A stretch of 64,000 nt of DNA from Levilactobacillus wangkuiensis (GTDB lineage Bacteria; Bacillota; Bacilli; Lactobacillales; Lactobacillaceae): the NCBI RefSeq assembly GCF_016861605.1, contig NZ_BOLM01000001.1, forward strand, positions 62,001 through 126,000. The letters run 5' to 3'. Shown here one piece after another: positions 46,338 through 56,303 of the stretch. The notes beneath the pieces are model-generated. The model searched no databases and was not told where the DNA came from. It saw only the letters and a list, made by a program, of their open reading frames with translations. The position numbers and the translations under genes were made by a program. The first letter of the stretch is position 1. The number at the start of each line of letters is the position of its first letter.

Positions 46338-47309
46338 ATGATGAATGTGATTTTACCCCTGTTGGGTGGATTTGTAATAACGGCGGCGTTTATGCCGTCA
46401 TTGATCCGGTACTTCCGGGCGCGGCATGAAGGCCAAATGATTCGTGAAGAAGGGCCCACGTGGCACGAAAAGAAATCAGGGACCCCAACCATGGGTGGCC
46501 TGTTATTCATTGTTGCGATTGCAGTGATGACGCTCGCGACGAGCTGGATTGTTGGCCCACACCATGTGCTGTCGACCACGTGGATCTTACTGTTCATCCT
46601 GGTCTTATATGGCGCCTTAGGGGCGTGGGATGACAGCATCAAGCTGTTCCACCGGCAAAATGAAGGCTTAAAGGCCTGGCAAAAACTGCTGGGACAAATC
46701 GTTGGGGCGTTGATCTTATTCTGGGTCTACACCCGCGAACAACTCCCAATGGCCCTGCACGTTCCGGGGATGGGTAACTGGCACATGAGTGGCTGGTACG
46801 CCGTCTTCGTGATTATTTGGTTAGTTGGCTTCAGTAATGCGGTGAACCTGTCAGATGGCCTCGATGGCCTGGTGAGTGGGTTGGCCAGCATTGCCTTTGC
46901 GGCTTACGGAATCGTTGCCTGGAACCAGCACCAACTCAACATCGCTATTTTCTGTTTTGCCGTAGTCGGCAGTCTCCTCGGTTTTCTCATCTTTAATCAC
47001 AAGCCAGCCAAAATCTTCATGGGTGACACCGGGTCATTGGCCTTAGGTGGTGCCTTAGCGGCCGTGTCAATTCTGTTGCATCATGAATTGTCCCTGCTGT
47101 GGATTGGCCTGATCTTTGTGATTGAGACGGCGAGTGTTATTTTGCAAGTTGCCTCATTTAAGCTAACGGGTAAGCGAATTTTCCTGATGAGTCCGATTCA
47201 CCATCACTTCGAAATGAAGGGGTGGAGTGAATGGAAGATTGATTTGACTTTCTGGGGAATTGGGTTGATTACCGCGGTTACTGGCTTGTGGGTCATCTTA
47301 CCAAAGTAG
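46338..47309 (+). CDS. mraY: Phospho-N-acetylmuramoyl-pentapeptide transferase
   Basis: 323 residues from ATG 46338; TTG 46326 is in frame but is adjacent to the GAGGA site and adds sequence not normal for MraY. About ten hydrophobic spans. Family motifs are [25 protein letters not shown] (catalytic Asp cluster), [12 protein letters not shown] and [13 protein letters not shown]. It makes lipid I from UDP-MurNAc-pentapeptide and undecaprenyl phosphate. It is followed by an intrinsic terminator and a repeat array, so it does not run into murD as in most relatives. Confidence 0.95.
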   Translation: MMNVILPLLGGFVITAAFMPSLIRYFRARHEGQMIREEGPTWHEKKSGTPTMGGLLFIVAIAVMTLATSWIVGPHHVLSTTWILLFILVLYGALGAWDDSIKLFHRQNEGLKAWQKLLGQIVGALILFWVYTREQLPMALHVPGMGNWHMSGWYAVFVIIWLVGFSNAVNLSDGLDGLVSGLASIAFAAYGIVAWNQHQLNIAIFCFAVVGSLLGFLIFNHKPAKIFMGDTGSLALGGALAAVSILLHHELSLLWIGLIFVIETASVILQVASFKLTGKRIFLMSPIHHHFEMKGWSEWKIDLTFWGIGLITAVTGLWVILPK

Positions 47310-47325
47310 AGCTGCGACTGTGGTG

Positions 47326-47361
47326 GGGGCTAACCCGCACGCCGCAGGTTAGCCCCTTTTT
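47326..47361 (+). terminator. Intrinsic terminator after mraY
   Basis: GGGGCTAACC (47326-47335) pairs with GGTTAGCCCC (47347-47356), then five T. It splits the division cluster between mraY and murD. Confidence 0.9.
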
Positions 47362-47400
47362 AGGTCCTCTGGCTGAGGTGTAGTGTTAGGTTACCGCTGC

Positions 47401-47567
47401 GCTGGACAGGTGCTCTCACCCTATGGGGACCGGGCCAAGCCGAAGGGCGGTCTTGGCCCTCGCTTTGAGTCATTGAAAACCACAATGTCTCAAAGTCGTC
47501 CCAGTCTGTAAGGCCGGCAGAAAACGCCGACCAACAGCCTCGACACAGGGTTTCGCACCTGTCCAGC
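47401..47567 (-). repeat. Structured intergenic repeat, type I copy c
   Basis: Perfect 12-base closing arms GCTGGACAGGTG (47401-47412) and CACCTGTCCAGC (47556-47567). On the minus strand it has the GTGTCGAGG box, GGTCGGC/GCCGGCC hairpin, CTGGGACGAC, the CTTTGAGAC hairpin and the GGCCAAGACCG hairpin. Confidence 0.85.
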
Positions 47568-47671
47568 TCCGCTGAAATAGCGGTGCCAGAGAATCTAAAA
47601 ATGGACTACCTGCTTGTTTGGTGTGGTGGGTGTTGGTTAGATTGGCTTAGGGCTGGGATTAAGTTGACTGC

Positions 47672-47838
47672 GCTGGACAGGTGCTCTCACCGTATGGGGA
47701 CCGGGCCAAGCCGAAGGGCGGTCTTGGCCCTCGCTTTGAGCCATTGAAAACCACAATGTTTCAAAGTCGTCCCAGTCTGTAAGGCCGGCAGAAATCGCCG
47801 ACCAACAGCCTCGACACAGGGTTTCGCACCTGTCCAGC
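47672..47838 (-). repeat. Structured intergenic repeat, type I copy d
   Basis: Same 167-base length and closing arms as copy c, with a few substitutions. Second unit of the array. Confidence 0.85.
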
Positions 47839-47944
47839 TCCGCTGAAATGGCGACGGCCAGAGAAACTAAAAACTGGGCTGGCTGCTTGTTTGGTGCGGT
47901 GGGTGTTGGTTAGATTGGCTTAACCCTGAGATTAGGTTGACCGC

Positions 47945-48111
47945 GCTGGACAGGTGCTCTCACCCTGTGGGGACCGGGCCAAGCCGAAAGGCGGTCTTGG
48001 CCCTCGCTTTGAGCCATTGAAAATCACAATGTCTCAAAGTCGTCCCAGTCTGTAAGGCCGGCGGAAAACGCCGACCAACAGCCTCGACACAGGGTTTCGC
48101 ACCTGTCCAGC
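47945..48111 (-). repeat. Structured intergenic repeat, type I copy e
   Basis: Same 167-base length and closing arms as copy c. Third unit of the array. Confidence 0.85.
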
Positions 48112-48358
48112 TCCGCTGAGATAGTGGCGGCCGGAGAATCTAAAAATGGTCTGTCTGCTTGTTTGGTGTGGTGGGTGTTGGTTAGATTGGCTTAGCCCAT
48201 AGAACCTAGACCGGATGGTTTTGCCATCAGGATTGGTTCGGTGCGCCGTATCATTTGCTGGTTAATCCATTTATAGCGGGTAACCAGTCTGCTGCACAGA
48301 AGAGAATTGCTGGCATTGATTGGGCTGAACGACTAGTTTGGTCAACGCACAATCAAGA

Positions 48359-48540
48359 GCCGGAGGCGGACAGGACGGAGACGGCTGTGTCGAGGGTGTT
48401 AGCCGGCGCTTCTTGCCGGCTTACAGCCTGGGACAACCTTTGAGACGTGGTAGTTTCACGGCTCAAAGTTGAGGTGGGAGCCCGCTTCTCAGGCGGGAAC
48501 TGGCCCCACAGCAGGCGTAGTCCTGGCAGCCGCAGGCGGC
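48359..48540 (+). repeat. Structured intergenic repeat, type I copy f
   Basis: Starts GCCGGAGGCGGACAGGAC, carries CTGTGTCGAGG, GCCGGC hairpin, CCTGGGACAACC, the CTTTGAGAC...CTCAAAG hairpin and the GGGAGCCCG hairpin, then CCCCACAGCAGG and GTCCTGGCAGCCGCAGGCGGC. It has the opposite orientation to the array just before it. Confidence 0.85.
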
Positions 48541-48551
48541 AAATTCACCGC

Positions 48552-48599
48552 AATCCGGCCCGAAACAAATCCGGCCCGAAACAAATCCGGTCCGAAACA
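48552..48599. repeat. Three tandem 16-bp units upstream of murD
   Basis: AATCCGGCCCGAAACA occurs twice exactly and once with a C-to-T change, followed by a partial fourth unit (AATCTGG). Confidence 0.9.
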
Positions 48600-48666
48600 A
48601 ATCTGGTTTAACACAATTAAACAAAATTAAAAACATAAGCATAAGAATGGAGAGCGAACGGTTATT

Positions 48667-50046
48667 ATGAAACAAATCACGACGTATCAAAATAAAAAAG
48701 TGTTGGTCCTGGGACTAGCCAAGAGTGGGGTCAATGCAGCGCACCTATTGAAGCGGCTGGGTGCACAGGTCACCGTCAGTGATGTCAAACCGTTGGCTGA
48801 GAATCAGGATGCGCAGGATCTCCAAGCGGCTGGGTTTACCGTAATTACGGGTGAACAGACCGCTGACCTGTTAGATCCGGGTTACGATTACATTGTCAAG
48901 AATCCCGGAATCTTCTACGACGTTCCCGTTGTGCAACGGGCATTGGCAGAAAAAATTCCCGTGATTGGGGAAATGGAATTGGTTGGCGAGGTTGCCGACG
49001 CTGAGTTGGTGGCCGTGACCGGGAGTAACGGGAAGACCACGACGACCACGATGATCCAAAAGATGTTGGACCGCGACCGGAAGACGGGCAAGGCCGTTTA
49101 TGCCGGGAACATTGGCATTCCTGCCAGCAAGGTCGTTCAAGAAGTTACGCCGGACGATACGTTGGTGCTGGAAGTTTCCAGTTTCATGTTAGCCGAAACG
49201 ACTGAATTTCATCCCCACATCGCCGTGCTGACCAATATCTTCTCCAACCATTTGGACTATCACAAGACGCGAGCCAACTATGTAGCTGCCAAGATGAAGA
49301 TCACCGCGAACCAAACGGACAAGGATTACTTCGTCGTAAACTTTGACAACGCAGAGTGGCGTGACCTGAGCCGCAACACGAAGGCGCAAGTCGTCCCATT
49401 CTCCCGAACTGATCAGTCCGAGGATGGCGCTTACGAAAAGGATGGCGTGCTGTACTTTAAGGAAGAAGCCATCATGCCTGCCAGCGAAATCAAGGTTCCT
49501 GGCGACCACAACGTAGAAAACGCGCTGGCGGCCATTGCCGTGGCCAAAATCAAGGGCGTCAGCACCAGTGCCATCGTGGCCGTACTGCGGACCTTTGGTG
49601 GCGTGCGTCACCGGACCCAATACGTGTTAGAGGCCGAGGGTCGTCAATACTACAACGATTCCAAGGCAACCGACATGGAAGCCACTGAGATGGCCTTAAA
49701 GGGCTTCACCGCCCCCGTTGTCTTACTGGCAGGGGGCTTGGACCGCGGTTACACCTTTGAAAAGATGCTGCCAGCCTTCAAGGCCCACGTCAAGGCAATC
49801 GTCTTGTTTGGCCAGACGGCTAATTTGTTAGCTGAAACGGCTAAGCAAGCGGGAATTCCCACCATTAAAATGACCGAAAACGTTGAAACCGCGGTTCCCG
49901 TGGCGTACGATTTAAGTGAACCCGGCGACATCATCCTCTTGTCGCCCGCCAATGCCAGTTGGGATCAATACCCGAACTTTGAGGTCAGAGGTGACCGGTT
50001 TATCAAGGCCGTTGAGCAGTTAACTGGCAAACAGGAGGAAAAATAA
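48667..50046 (+). CDS. murD: UDP-N-acetylmuramoylalanine--D-glutamate ligase
   Basis: 459 residues. N-terminal UDP-binding domain ([17 protein letters not shown]), central ATPase domain with P-loop [10 protein letters not shown], then VLEVSSFML and NHLDYH, and a C-terminal ligase domain with YNDSKATDM. It adds D-Glu to UDP-MurNAc-L-Ala in the cytoplasm. ATG 48667 follows GGAGAGCG. murD is separated from mraY by about 1.36 kb of repeats, so it must have its own promoter, perhaps in the AT-rich stretch 48600-48650; none is clear. It overlaps murG by a single base. Confidence 0.95.
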   Translation: MKQITTYQNKKVLVLGLAKSGVNAAHLLKRLGAQVTVSDVKPLAENQDAQDLQAAGFTVITGEQTADLLDPGYDYIVKNPGIFYDVPVVQRALAEKIPVIGEMELVGEVADAELVAVTGSNGKTTTTTMIQKMLDRDRKTGKAVYAGNIGIPASKVVQEVTPDDTLVLEVSSFMLAETTEFHPHIAVLTNIFSNHLDYHKTRANYVAAKMKITANQTDKDYFVVNFDNAEWRDLSRNTKAQVVPFSRTDQSEDGAYEKDGVLYFKEEAIMPASEIKVPGDHNVENALAAIAVAKIKGVSTSAIVAVLRTFGGVRHRTQYVLEAEGRQYYNDSKATDMEATEMALKGFTAPVVLLAGGLDRGYTFEKMLPAFKAHVKAIVLFGQTANLLAETAKQAGIPTIKMTENVETAVPVAYDLSEPGDIILLSPANASWDQYPNFEVRGDRFIKAVEQLTGKQEEK

Positions 50047-51140
50047 TGCGATTAATGGTATCGGGTGGCGGTACCGGGGGCCACATTTACCCGGCACTGG
50101 CGCTTATCAAGGCGTTAAAGAAACGCGAACCAGATTCAGAGGTCATGTACGTGGGCTCTGAACGGGGCTTGGAGAGCACGATTGTGCCGGCCAAGGGCAT
50201 CCCGTTTCAGGCAACGCGCATCCAAGGTTTCAAGCGTTCCCTGTCCCTAGAAAATTTTAAAACAATCTACTTATTCTTAAAGAGTGTGCACGCCGCTAAG
50301 AAAATGATTCGGCAATTCAAACCGGACGTGGTGGTCGGCACGGGGGGCTACGTCTCCGGTGCCGTGGTTTACGCCGCCGCGCGGTTACACGTACCCACGA
50401 TGATTCACGAACAAAACAGTGTCGTGGGGATTACCAACCGGTTCCTGAGCCGCTACGTGGACCGCATCGCCTACGTCTTTGACGCCGCCCTCGACCAGTT
50501 ACCCGCTAGCAAAATGGTGAAGACCGGGAATCCCCGGGCCCAGGAAGCCGCGGAGGTGGTCAGCCACTTTAGCTGGTCCGAGTACAACTTGCAAGACGAC
50601 GTGCCCACGCTGCTGATTTTCGGGGGCTCCCAAGGGGCGCTCAAGATCAACGCCGCCACGGTCGCTGCGATTCCAACGTTTAACCAGCGCAAGTACCAAG
50701 TGGTCTTCGTGACCGGGCAAAAGCGTTACGACGGCGTCATGGAACAGCTAAAGAACGTCGACGTGGCCGCTAACGTGGTCGTCAAACCGTATATCAGTAA
50801 CATGCCAGAGGTTCTGCCCAAGGTCGCCGCAATCGTCGGCCGGGCCGGCGCAACCAGCCTGGCAGAAATCACGGCTGACGGCATCCCGTCAATCCTGATT
50901 CCCAGTCCTTACGTCACGGCGAACCACCAAACCAAGAACGCGCAATCCCTGGCGTCCGTGGGTGCGGCGGAGATCATCACCGAAGAGAATTTAACCGGCG
51001 AGACCTTAATTAAAAAGGCCGACCAGCTAATGACCGACGATGGCCTACGCCAAGACATGGCCGCAGCGTCTAAGCAATTAGGCGTCCCAGACGCCGCTGA
51101 CCGGGTCTTAGACGTTGTGGAAACTCTGAAGCAGGGCTAA
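50046..51140 (+). CDS. murG: Lipid II synthase (GlcNAc transferase) MurG
   Basis: 364 residues of the GT28 family. The N-terminal membrane-face loop [40 protein letters not shown], and the donor-binding [10 protein letters not shown] and [11 protein letters not shown] are all present. It transfers GlcNAc from UDP-GlcNAc to lipid I at the inner membrane face. ATG 50046 follows CAGGAGG and overlaps the murD stop. It is followed by about 740 bases of repeat-rich DNA instead of the usual direct link to divIB. Confidence 0.95.
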   Translation: MRLMVSGGGTGGHIYPALALIKALKKREPDSEVMYVGSERGLESTIVPAKGIPFQATRIQGFKRSLSLENFKTIYLFLKSVHAAKKMIRQFKPDVVVGTGGYVSGAVVYAAARLHVPTMIHEQNSVVGITNRFLSRYVDRIAYVFDAALDQLPASKMVKTGNPRAQEAAEVVSHFSWSEYNLQDDVPTLLIFGGSQGALKINAATVAAIPTFNQRKYQVVFVTGQKRYDGVMEQLKNVDVAANVVVKPYISNMPEVLPKVAAIVGRAGATSLAEITADGIPSILIPSPYVTANHQTKNAQSLASVGAAEIITEENLTGETLIKKADQLMTDDGLRQDMAAASKQLGVPDAADRVLDVVETLKQG

Positions 51141-51170
51141 ACAAATTAGAAGATAGTCGGTTGAGTATCG

Positions 51171-51230
51171 TTCCCGCCGGTGGGTGTAAGCAGGCCGCTA
51201 TGGGGGAACGGCACCAGCCAAAGGGCGGTC
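51171..51230 (-). repeat. Type I repeat fragment, copy g
   Basis: TTCCCGCCGGTGGGTG, then GCTATGGGGGAACGG and CAGCCAAAGGGCGGTC match one end and the first hairpin of type I. The rest of the element is missing. Confidence 0.6.
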
Positions 51231-51319
51231 ACTAAGACTGACGATATTTTCTAAGTTGACAGTGTGTTAGCCCGATACAATTCTTCAGGTTATCAACGAC
51301 GACAGTCATCAGTTTCATG

Positions 51320-51666
51320 GCTGTTAGGAAAATAACCAGAACAATCAAGCGACACAAGAGTTTAGTCCAGCGCTACATGGACTAAATAACCGTGGGTCAA
51401 ACCCGTGTCAGCCGCAGGGATGACACGTGAAAACTGAGTGACAAGTCTGAGTGACCAGAGGCGGATCAAGACACACAGCTGTGTCGATGGTCTTAGCTGA
51501 GTGATTTTCTCAGCTTAGAGCATGGGACGACCTTTGAGACCGGTTCTCAGGCTAAAAGTTAATGACTGTTAGGAAATGACAAGAGCGACCAGTGACACAA
51601 GAGTTTAGTCCAGCGCTACACGGATTAAACAACTGCGGGTTAAACTCGTGTCAGCCGCAGGGATGG
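51320..51666 (+). repeat. Direct repeat pair flanking a type I fragment
   Basis: 51320-51422 and 51565-51666 share GCGACACAAGAGTTTAGTC-type sequence, CAGCGCTACA and GTGTCAGCCGCAGGGATG. The first copy runs into a truncated type II beginning, the second into a full type II element. A type I fragment lies between them. Confidence 0.75.
51449..51560 (+). repeat. Type I repeat fragment, copy h
   Basis: Starts GAGTGACCAGAGGCGGAT and keeps CTGTGTCGATGG, the GCTGAG hairpin, GCATGGGACGACC and the CTTTGAGACCG hairpin, then breaks off near 51560. It closely matches copy b for this stretch. Confidence 0.75.
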
Positions 51667-51853
51667 TGAAAATGAGCTCAGCCGTGGGAGTTGTCTTAGC
51701 GGTTTACCGCTTAGACAACTGATATCTTTGAAACGCGGTTCTTAGCGGTTCAAAGTAAGCCTGGAGACCGGTCTTTGGCTCCAGGCGTTCGCCCACAGCG
51801 TCACGGCTCAGTTTTCACCATCCCGGAGGCGTTGACAACGACAGGCTTAACCC
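51636..51853 (+). repeat. Structured intergenic repeat, type II copy c
   Basis: Terminal GGGTTAA (51637-51643) with TTAACCC near 51853. Closing stem GATGGTGAAAATGAGC with GCTCAGTTTTCACCATC, GCCGTGGG with CCCACAGC, and three inner hairpins (GTTGTCTTAGCGG pair, CTTTGAAACGC...GTTCAAAG, CCTGGAGACCG...GGCTCCAGG). The ribosome binding site of divIB lies about 15 bases beyond the end. Confidence 0.85.
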
Positions 51854-51880
51854 ACAAGTAAGGACGGGAGGTGGACGGTC

Positions 51881-52738
51881 GTGAAGTTTCGGCTGAACCG
51901 CAACGAGTCAAAACAACAGCGGGCCATGACGCCATGGGAAGAGTACCAAGCCCAGGCGGAGGCCAAGCGCAAACAGGCCAAGACCCCCAAGTGGGTGCAC
52001 AAGGCCAAGCGTATCGGGGACAAGTTGCCCCGGCTCAAGCATCAACGTAACCGAAAACTGATTCGGCGGCTGAGCATCCTACTGACGAGCTTTACCGTGG
52101 TGATCCTGGCGATGGTGTACCTGCTGTCGCCCTTGAGCCATTTTCAAACGGTGCGGGTCACCGGGGCGTCAGCACTCTCGGCCAAACAGGTTCAGCAAGC
52201 GACCCGGGTGCGTCCGGGCGACTCAATCTTTCAGGTTGTCGGGCACGAACACCGCCTGCAGCAAAAAGCAGTGGCGCGTAATTCACGACTTAAGGCCGTT
52301 GACATTACCTTCCGTCAGCCCAACCGGGTCACGGTTCACGTCACTGAGTTTGCCACGGCGGGCTACGTCATGAAGCAAAATCGTTACTATGAGGTCTTGG
52401 AAAATGGTATTGTTAGTCAACAATCGGTTGATCAGCCCAAGAGTGGCACGCCGGTCTACGGCCATTTCAAAAAGGCTAAGGCGCTCCACCAAATGATTTT
52501 GCAGTATGCCAAGCTCGATAGTGAAATTAAACGCAGCATCAGTGAGATTCAAGCATCACCGACCAAGGATAACCCCGACCGGGTTCATTTATTCATGAAC
52601 GACGGCAACGAGGTGTATGCTAGCATCCCTAGTTTCGCCAAGAAAATGGCCTATTATCCAGGCATTGCGGCCAAGCTGAAACAAAAGGGTGTGGTCAATT
52701 TGGAAGTCGGGGCGTACTCGTACCCGTTCAAAAAATAA
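51881..52738 (+). CDS. divIB: Cell division protein DivIB/FtsQ
   Basis: 285 residues from GTG 51881 with GGGAGGTGG upstream. A long basic cytoplasmic region (about 1-68) precedes one membrane span (about 69-90, LLTSFTVVILAMVYLLSPLS), then a POTRA domain (FQTVRVTGASALSAKQVQQATRVRPGDSIFQVV) and the beta domain. DivIB with FtsL and DivIC regulates septal wall synthesis. The family is confirmed by topology and by position before ftsA. A type II repeat ends just before its ribosome binding site and would be in its 5' leader if transcribed from upstream. Confidence 0.9.
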   Translation: MKFRLNRNESKQQRAMTPWEEYQAQAEAKRKQAKTPKWVHKAKRIGDKLPRLKHQRNRKLIRRLSILLTSFTVVILAMVYLLSPLSHFQTVRVTGASALSAKQVQQATRVRPGDSIFQVVGHEHRLQQKAVARNSRLKAVDITFRQPNRVTVHVTEFATAGYVMKQNRYYEVLENGIVSQQSVDQPKSGTPVYGHFKKAKALHQMILQYAKLDSEIKRSISEIQASPTKDNPDRVHLFMNDGNEVYASIPSFAKKMAYYPGIAAKLKQKGVVNLEVGAYSYPFKK

Positions 52739-52779
52739 TTTCATTTTGATTGCATTGTATAAAAAGCGTCAATAAGGCT

Positions 52780-52808
52780 TTTTCAACCCCTAGTAAATGT
52801 GGTAAACT
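52780..52808 (+). promoter_or_regulatory. Candidate promoter of ftsA-ftsZ
   Basis: TTTTCA (52780-52785), 17-base spacer, extended -10 TGG-TAAACT (52800-52808). The 11-mer TGTGGTAAACT is shared with the mraZ promoter region. Confidence 0.6.
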
Positions 52809-52880
52809 GAAAAATAATTAGGAGAAAAAGCGAATTCATGCAGTGTTGATCGATAATTAACTTAGGAGGTTCCTTTTTCT

Positions 52881-54215
52881 ATGGATAATTCAGGGATGTA
52901 CGTTGGTCTCGATATAGGAACCACCTCAATAAAAGTCATTGTTGCTGAGAATGTTAAAGGGCAAATGAACGTTATTGGTGTGGGAAACGAACGTTCGAAT
53001 GGGGTCAGCCGCGGGGTCATCGTGGATATTGACAAAGCAGCTGAAGCCATTCAGCGCGCCGTTCGACAAGCCGAAGAGAAGGCCAGCATCGAGATTCATG
53101 ATGTGATTGTGGGGATTCCCGCAAACTTATTAAAAATTGAACCATGTAGTGGCATGATCGCCATTGACGATCAGTCACGTGAAATTACGGGTCGTGACGT
53201 CCGGAGTGTCTCCGCCGCTGCGCTGATTCAGAGCCTACCGCCAGAACGAGAAGTCGTCGACATTTTAGCCGATGAATTTGTCGTCGACGGGTTTGATGGT
53301 ATCAAGGATCCCCGTGGGATGGTCGGGGTGCGCCTCGAACTTCATGGGACCATCTTTACCGGCCCCAAGACCATTATGCACAATACCCGTAAAGCCGTTG
53401 AACAAGCCGGCTTGAACCTGCGGGGAACGGTCATCAATCCGATGGCTCAAGGCATGATGGTCATGAACGACGGCGAACAAGACTTTGGGACCATCTTGAT
53501 CGATTTGGGGGGTGGCCAAGCCACTGCTGCGGTCATTCATGATCACCAATTGAAGTATATCGACGTGGACCAAGAGGGTGGCCAATTCATCACCAAGGAT
53601 ATTTCCGTGGTCCTGAACACCTCCCTGGATAGTGCGGAGAAGCTGAAGCGCGACTACGGTTACGCGGATTCGACGCAGGCCAGCGATGAAGACGAATTTC
53701 CCGTTGACGTGGTCGGCCAAAGCCAACCCACGCCAATTTCAGAAAAATACTTAGCGGAGATCATTGAGGCCCGTTTGGACCAGATCTTCAAGCGCCTCCG
53801 CGGTAATTTGGATAAGGTGCAAGCCCTTGAATTACCCGGTGGCATCGTGTTAACCGGTGGGGTTGCGGCCTTGCCAGGCATTACGGATCTGGCGACGGAC
53901 GAATTTAACACTAACGTTCGGGTTTACGTGCCAGATCAAATGGGACTGCGTCATCCTTCCTTTACGTTGGCGCTGGCTCTTGTGAAATACTTTGGGGGGC
54001 TGAGTGAGATTGATCTGCTCATCAAGAGTGCTTTGACGGGCTCCACCCAACTAGCCGATGAAACCGACGAGATTCGTCAACGTGAACAGGATGCTGAGAC
54101 CCAACAACAGCAATCTGCTGCGCCACAATCAACTCAGGGTAAGCAAGCGAAACCGAAAAAGAAGAAAAATCGCTCTGAAGGCATTCGAAAGTTCTTCAGC
54201 GACTTCTTCGACTAA
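52881..54215 (+). CDS. ftsA: Cell division protein FtsA
   Basis: 444 residues, actin-like ATPase that ties FtsZ polymers to the membrane. The phosphate-1 loop is [16 protein letters not shown], phosphate-2 is [15 protein letters not shown], and [14 protein letters not shown] is the adenosine motif. The SHS2 (1C) domain lies around residues 85-165. After a Gln-rich linker, the C-terminus [12 protein letters not shown] is the amphipathic membrane-targeting helix. ATG 52881 follows TTAGGAGG. It has its own promoter after divIB and is 22 bases upstream of ftsZ. Confidence 0.95.
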   Translation: MDNSGMYVGLDIGTTSIKVIVAENVKGQMNVIGVGNERSNGVSRGVIVDIDKAAEAIQRAVRQAEEKASIEIHDVIVGIPANLLKIEPCSGMIAIDDQSREITGRDVRSVSAAALIQSLPPEREVVDILADEFVVDGFDGIKDPRGMVGVRLELHGTIFTGPKTIMHNTRKAVEQAGLNLRGTVINPMAQGMMVMNDGEQDFGTILIDLGGGQATAAVIHDHQLKYIDVDQEGGQFITKDISVVLNTSLDSAEKLKRDYGYADSTQASDEDEFPVDVVGQSQPTPISEKYLAEIIEARLDQIFKRLRGNLDKVQALELPGGIVLTGGVAALPGITDLATDEFNTNVRVYVPDQMGLRHPSFTLALALVKYFGGLSEIDLLIKSALTGSTQLADETDEIRQREQDAETQQQQSAAPQSTQGKQAKPKKKKNRSEGIRKFFSDFFD

Positions 54216-54237
54216 CGCGAGATGGAGGAATACACAA

Positions 54238-55512
54238 ATGGAATACTCACTAGATTCAGCACAAAATAATGGGGCCATCATTAAGGTGATTGGTGTCGGC
54301 GGTGGTGGTAACAACGCCGTTAACCGGATGATTGCCGAAGACGTTAAGGGTGTCGAATTTATCGTGGCCAACACGGATGTGCAGGCCCTCGAAGCCTCAA
54401 AGGCCGAAACGAAAATTCAACTCGGGCCGAAACTCACCAAGGGTCTTGGTGCCGGGGCTAACCCAGAAGTTGGGGCCAAAGCTGCCGAAGAAAGCGAAGA
54501 ACAGATCACCGAAGCCTTACAAGGGGCCGACATGGTCTTCGTCACTGCCGGAATGGGCGGGGGTACCGGTAACGGTGCTGCGCCTATCGTGGCTAAAATC
54601 GCCAAAGAGGGCGGTGCGCTGACGGTTGGGGTTGTTACCCGGCCATTCAGTTTTGAAGGCCCACGGCGGGGTCGTTTCGCCGCTGAAGGGGTTGCCGCAA
54701 TGAAGGAGAACGTGGACACGTTGATCGTCATTGCCAACAACCGCTTGTTAGAAATCGTTGACAAGAAGACACCAATGATGGAAGCCTTCCAAGAAGCCGA
54801 CAACGTCTTACGTCAAGGGGTTCAAGGCATCTCTGACTTGATCACGAGCCCTGGCTATGTCAACTTGGACTTTGCTGATGTGAAGACGGTCATGAAGGAC
54901 CAAGGGGCAGCCTTAATGGGTATCGGTTCCGCTAACGGTGAAAACCGCACGGAAGACGCGACCAAGAAGGCGATCTCTTCACCACTGCTGGAAGTGTCTA
55001 TCGATGGGGCCGAACAAGTTCTGTTGAACATCACCGGTGGCCCAGACCTGTCCTTGTTTGAAGCCCAAGCGGCTTCTCAAATCGTGTCCGATGCCGCTAC
55101 TAGCGACGTCAACATCATCTTCGGGACGTCCATTGACGAAGACCTCGGTGATGAAGTTCGGGTCACGGTTATTGCAACTGGAATCGACAAGAAGAAGGAA
55201 GAACGCGAAGCTGCTCAACACAGCCGCGTTGCCCGTCGTGCCGAAACCCAACAACCCCGGAACACGGATTCTCGTAACGATGCCCCTAGCCAGGAGACTG
55301 AAAAGGATCCATTTGGCAACTGGGACATCCGCGAACCCGCGCACCGGCCAGAACCTAAGAGCAGCAACAACACTAGCAGTTCCAACAGTGAATTTGCTGG
55401 CGTTGACAAGCCTGATTTCAACATCTTTAACCCGAGTGAAAATGATACCTCGGCAGCAGATGACAACAAGGGCGAAGACACGCCACCATTCTTCAAGCGG
55501 CGGCGGAAGTAA
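54238..55512 (+). CDS. ftsZ: Cell division GTPase FtsZ
   Basis: 424 residues from ATG 54238 with GATGGAGG upstream; a longer frame through the ftsA end is a shadow. Tubulin-like GTPase with the N-terminal [17 protein letters not shown], the signature loop [14 protein letters not shown] and the [11 protein letters not shown] (T7) motif. It forms the cytokinetic ring. An acidic, Asn/Ser-rich linker (about 320-405) ends in the peptide PPFFKRRRK, the conserved C-terminal site for FtsA and SepF. Everything required for activity is present. Confidence 0.95.
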   Translation: MEYSLDSAQNNGAIIKVIGVGGGGNNAVNRMIAEDVKGVEFIVANTDVQALEASKAETKIQLGPKLTKGLGAGANPEVGAKAAEESEEQITEALQGADMVFVTAGMGGGTGNGAAPIVAKIAKEGGALTVGVVTRPFSFEGPRRGRFAAEGVAAMKENVDTLIVIANNRLLEIVDKKTPMMEAFQEADNVLRQGVQGISDLITSPGYVNLDFADVKTVMKDQGAALMGIGSANGENRTEDATKKAISSPLLEVSIDGAEQVLLNITGGPDLSLFEAQAASQIVSDAATSDVNIIFGTSIDEDLGDEVRVTVIATGIDKKKEEREAAQHSRVARRAETQQPRNTDSRNDAPSQETEKDPFGNWDIREPAHRPEPKSSNNTSSSNSEFAGVDKPDFNIFNPSENDTSAADDNKGEDTPPFFKRRRK

Positions 55513-55553
55513 CGTCAATCAGATAGAATTCGTGTTGAGAGGAGTGGCGCACC

Positions 55554-55988
55554 ATGGCGGAGAAGTTTAGTCTCAGCAAATTTTTTGGCATGAACGATGA
55601 ATATGACGAAGACTACGAGGACGACCAAGCAACGGCTCCAGTAGCCCAGTCGAAGCCAACGCCAACCCCCAGTCGACCCTCTGATAGTCGAAAGGTGGTT
55701 GCCATGCGATCTGCAAATACTAGTCATATTGCAATCTGCGAACCGCGAATCTATTCCGATGCAAAGTCGATTGCAAAACAGATTACTAGTGGGGATGCGG
55801 TCATCGTTAATTTTGCTCGGGTGGATGAATCCCAAGCCCAACGCATCGTGGATTTCTTAAATGGAACCGCGTTTGCCGTGGGTGGCGAAATCAAACGGAT
55901 CGGTGAACAGATTTTTCTGTGCACCCCCCACAACTTCGAGGTCAGCGGCGATGTTGCCGCCAACCTCGGGACTCAAGTCACACAATAA
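55554..55988 (+). CDS. sepF: Cell division protein SepF
   Basis: 144 residues. The N-terminus [13 protein letters not shown] can form the membrane-binding amphipathic helix, an acidic and Pro-rich linker follows (about 15-50), and the C-terminal SepF domain has [29 protein letters not shown] and [21 protein letters not shown]. SepF forms rings that bind FtsZ and anchor it to the membrane. GAGAGGAG precedes the start. Its place after ftsZ is typical of Gram-positive bacteria. Confidence 0.95.
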   Translation: MAEKFSLSKFFGMNDEYDEDYEDDQATAPVAQSKPTPTPSRPSDSRKVVAMRSANTSHIAICEPRIYSDAKSIAKQITSGDAVIVNFARVDESQAQRIVDFLNGTAFAVGGEIKRIGEQIFLCTPHNFEVSGDVAANLGTQVTQ

Positions 55989-56000
55989 AGGAGCAACGCC

Positions 56001-56285
56001 GTGATACAATTTGTCCTTTTGCTATTTAAAGTCTTGAACTGGGCCGTTAGCGCGTACATCCTGTTGATTGTGGTGTATGCCTTGCTCAGTTGGCTCCCTG
56101 GTGGCTATCAGTCAAAATTTGGTCAAATCATTGGCCGACTCGTGGAACCGTTCCTCCACTACTTTGATTTTGTAGCGGTGGGACCACTCGGGTTCGGGCC
56201 AGTGGTGGCCATCATCGTCCTCACATTGGTCCAATATGGACTGTCAGGATTAGAGTCGATGATTCTTAGATTATTATTCACATGA
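56001..56285 (+). CDS. ylmG: YggT/YlmG family membrane protein
   Basis: 94 residues from GTG 56001, with AAAGGAG upstream. Two hydrophobic hairpin segments (about 5-28 and 58-88) and the YggT motifs YALLSWLPGGYQSKFGQIIGRLVEPFL identify the family. It is conserved between sepF and ylmH; its role in division or nucleoid or membrane organisation is not settled. It sits 12 bases after sepF and 18 bases before ylmH, so it is in the same transcript. Confidence 0.9.
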   Translation: MIQFVLLLFKVLNWAVSAYILLIVVYALLSWLPGGYQSKFGQIIGRLVEPFLHYFDFVAVGPLGFGPVVAIIVLTLVQYGLSGLESMILRLLFT

Positions 56286-56303
56286 AAATAGGAGGCGAAG
56301 AAG

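Larger units (their letters stand above)
47401..48197 (-). repeat. Three-copy tandem array of about 272-bp units
   Basis: Units start at 47401, 47672 and 47945 (spacing 271 and 273). Each has a 167-base type I repeat plus about 105 bases of common spacer containing TGCTTGTTTGG and GGTGTTGGTTAGATTGGC. The units differ at scattered bases only. Confidence 0.9.

Noticed and set aside
47401-48197. Regular 272-base spacing considered as a CRISPR-like or rRNA spacer array
   Set aside because: Units are near-identical along the full length with no spacers, and the core is the type I structured repeat.
48255-48443. Open frame of 62 residues before murD
   Set aside because: It overlaps type I copy f and has no ribosome binding site or family resemblance.
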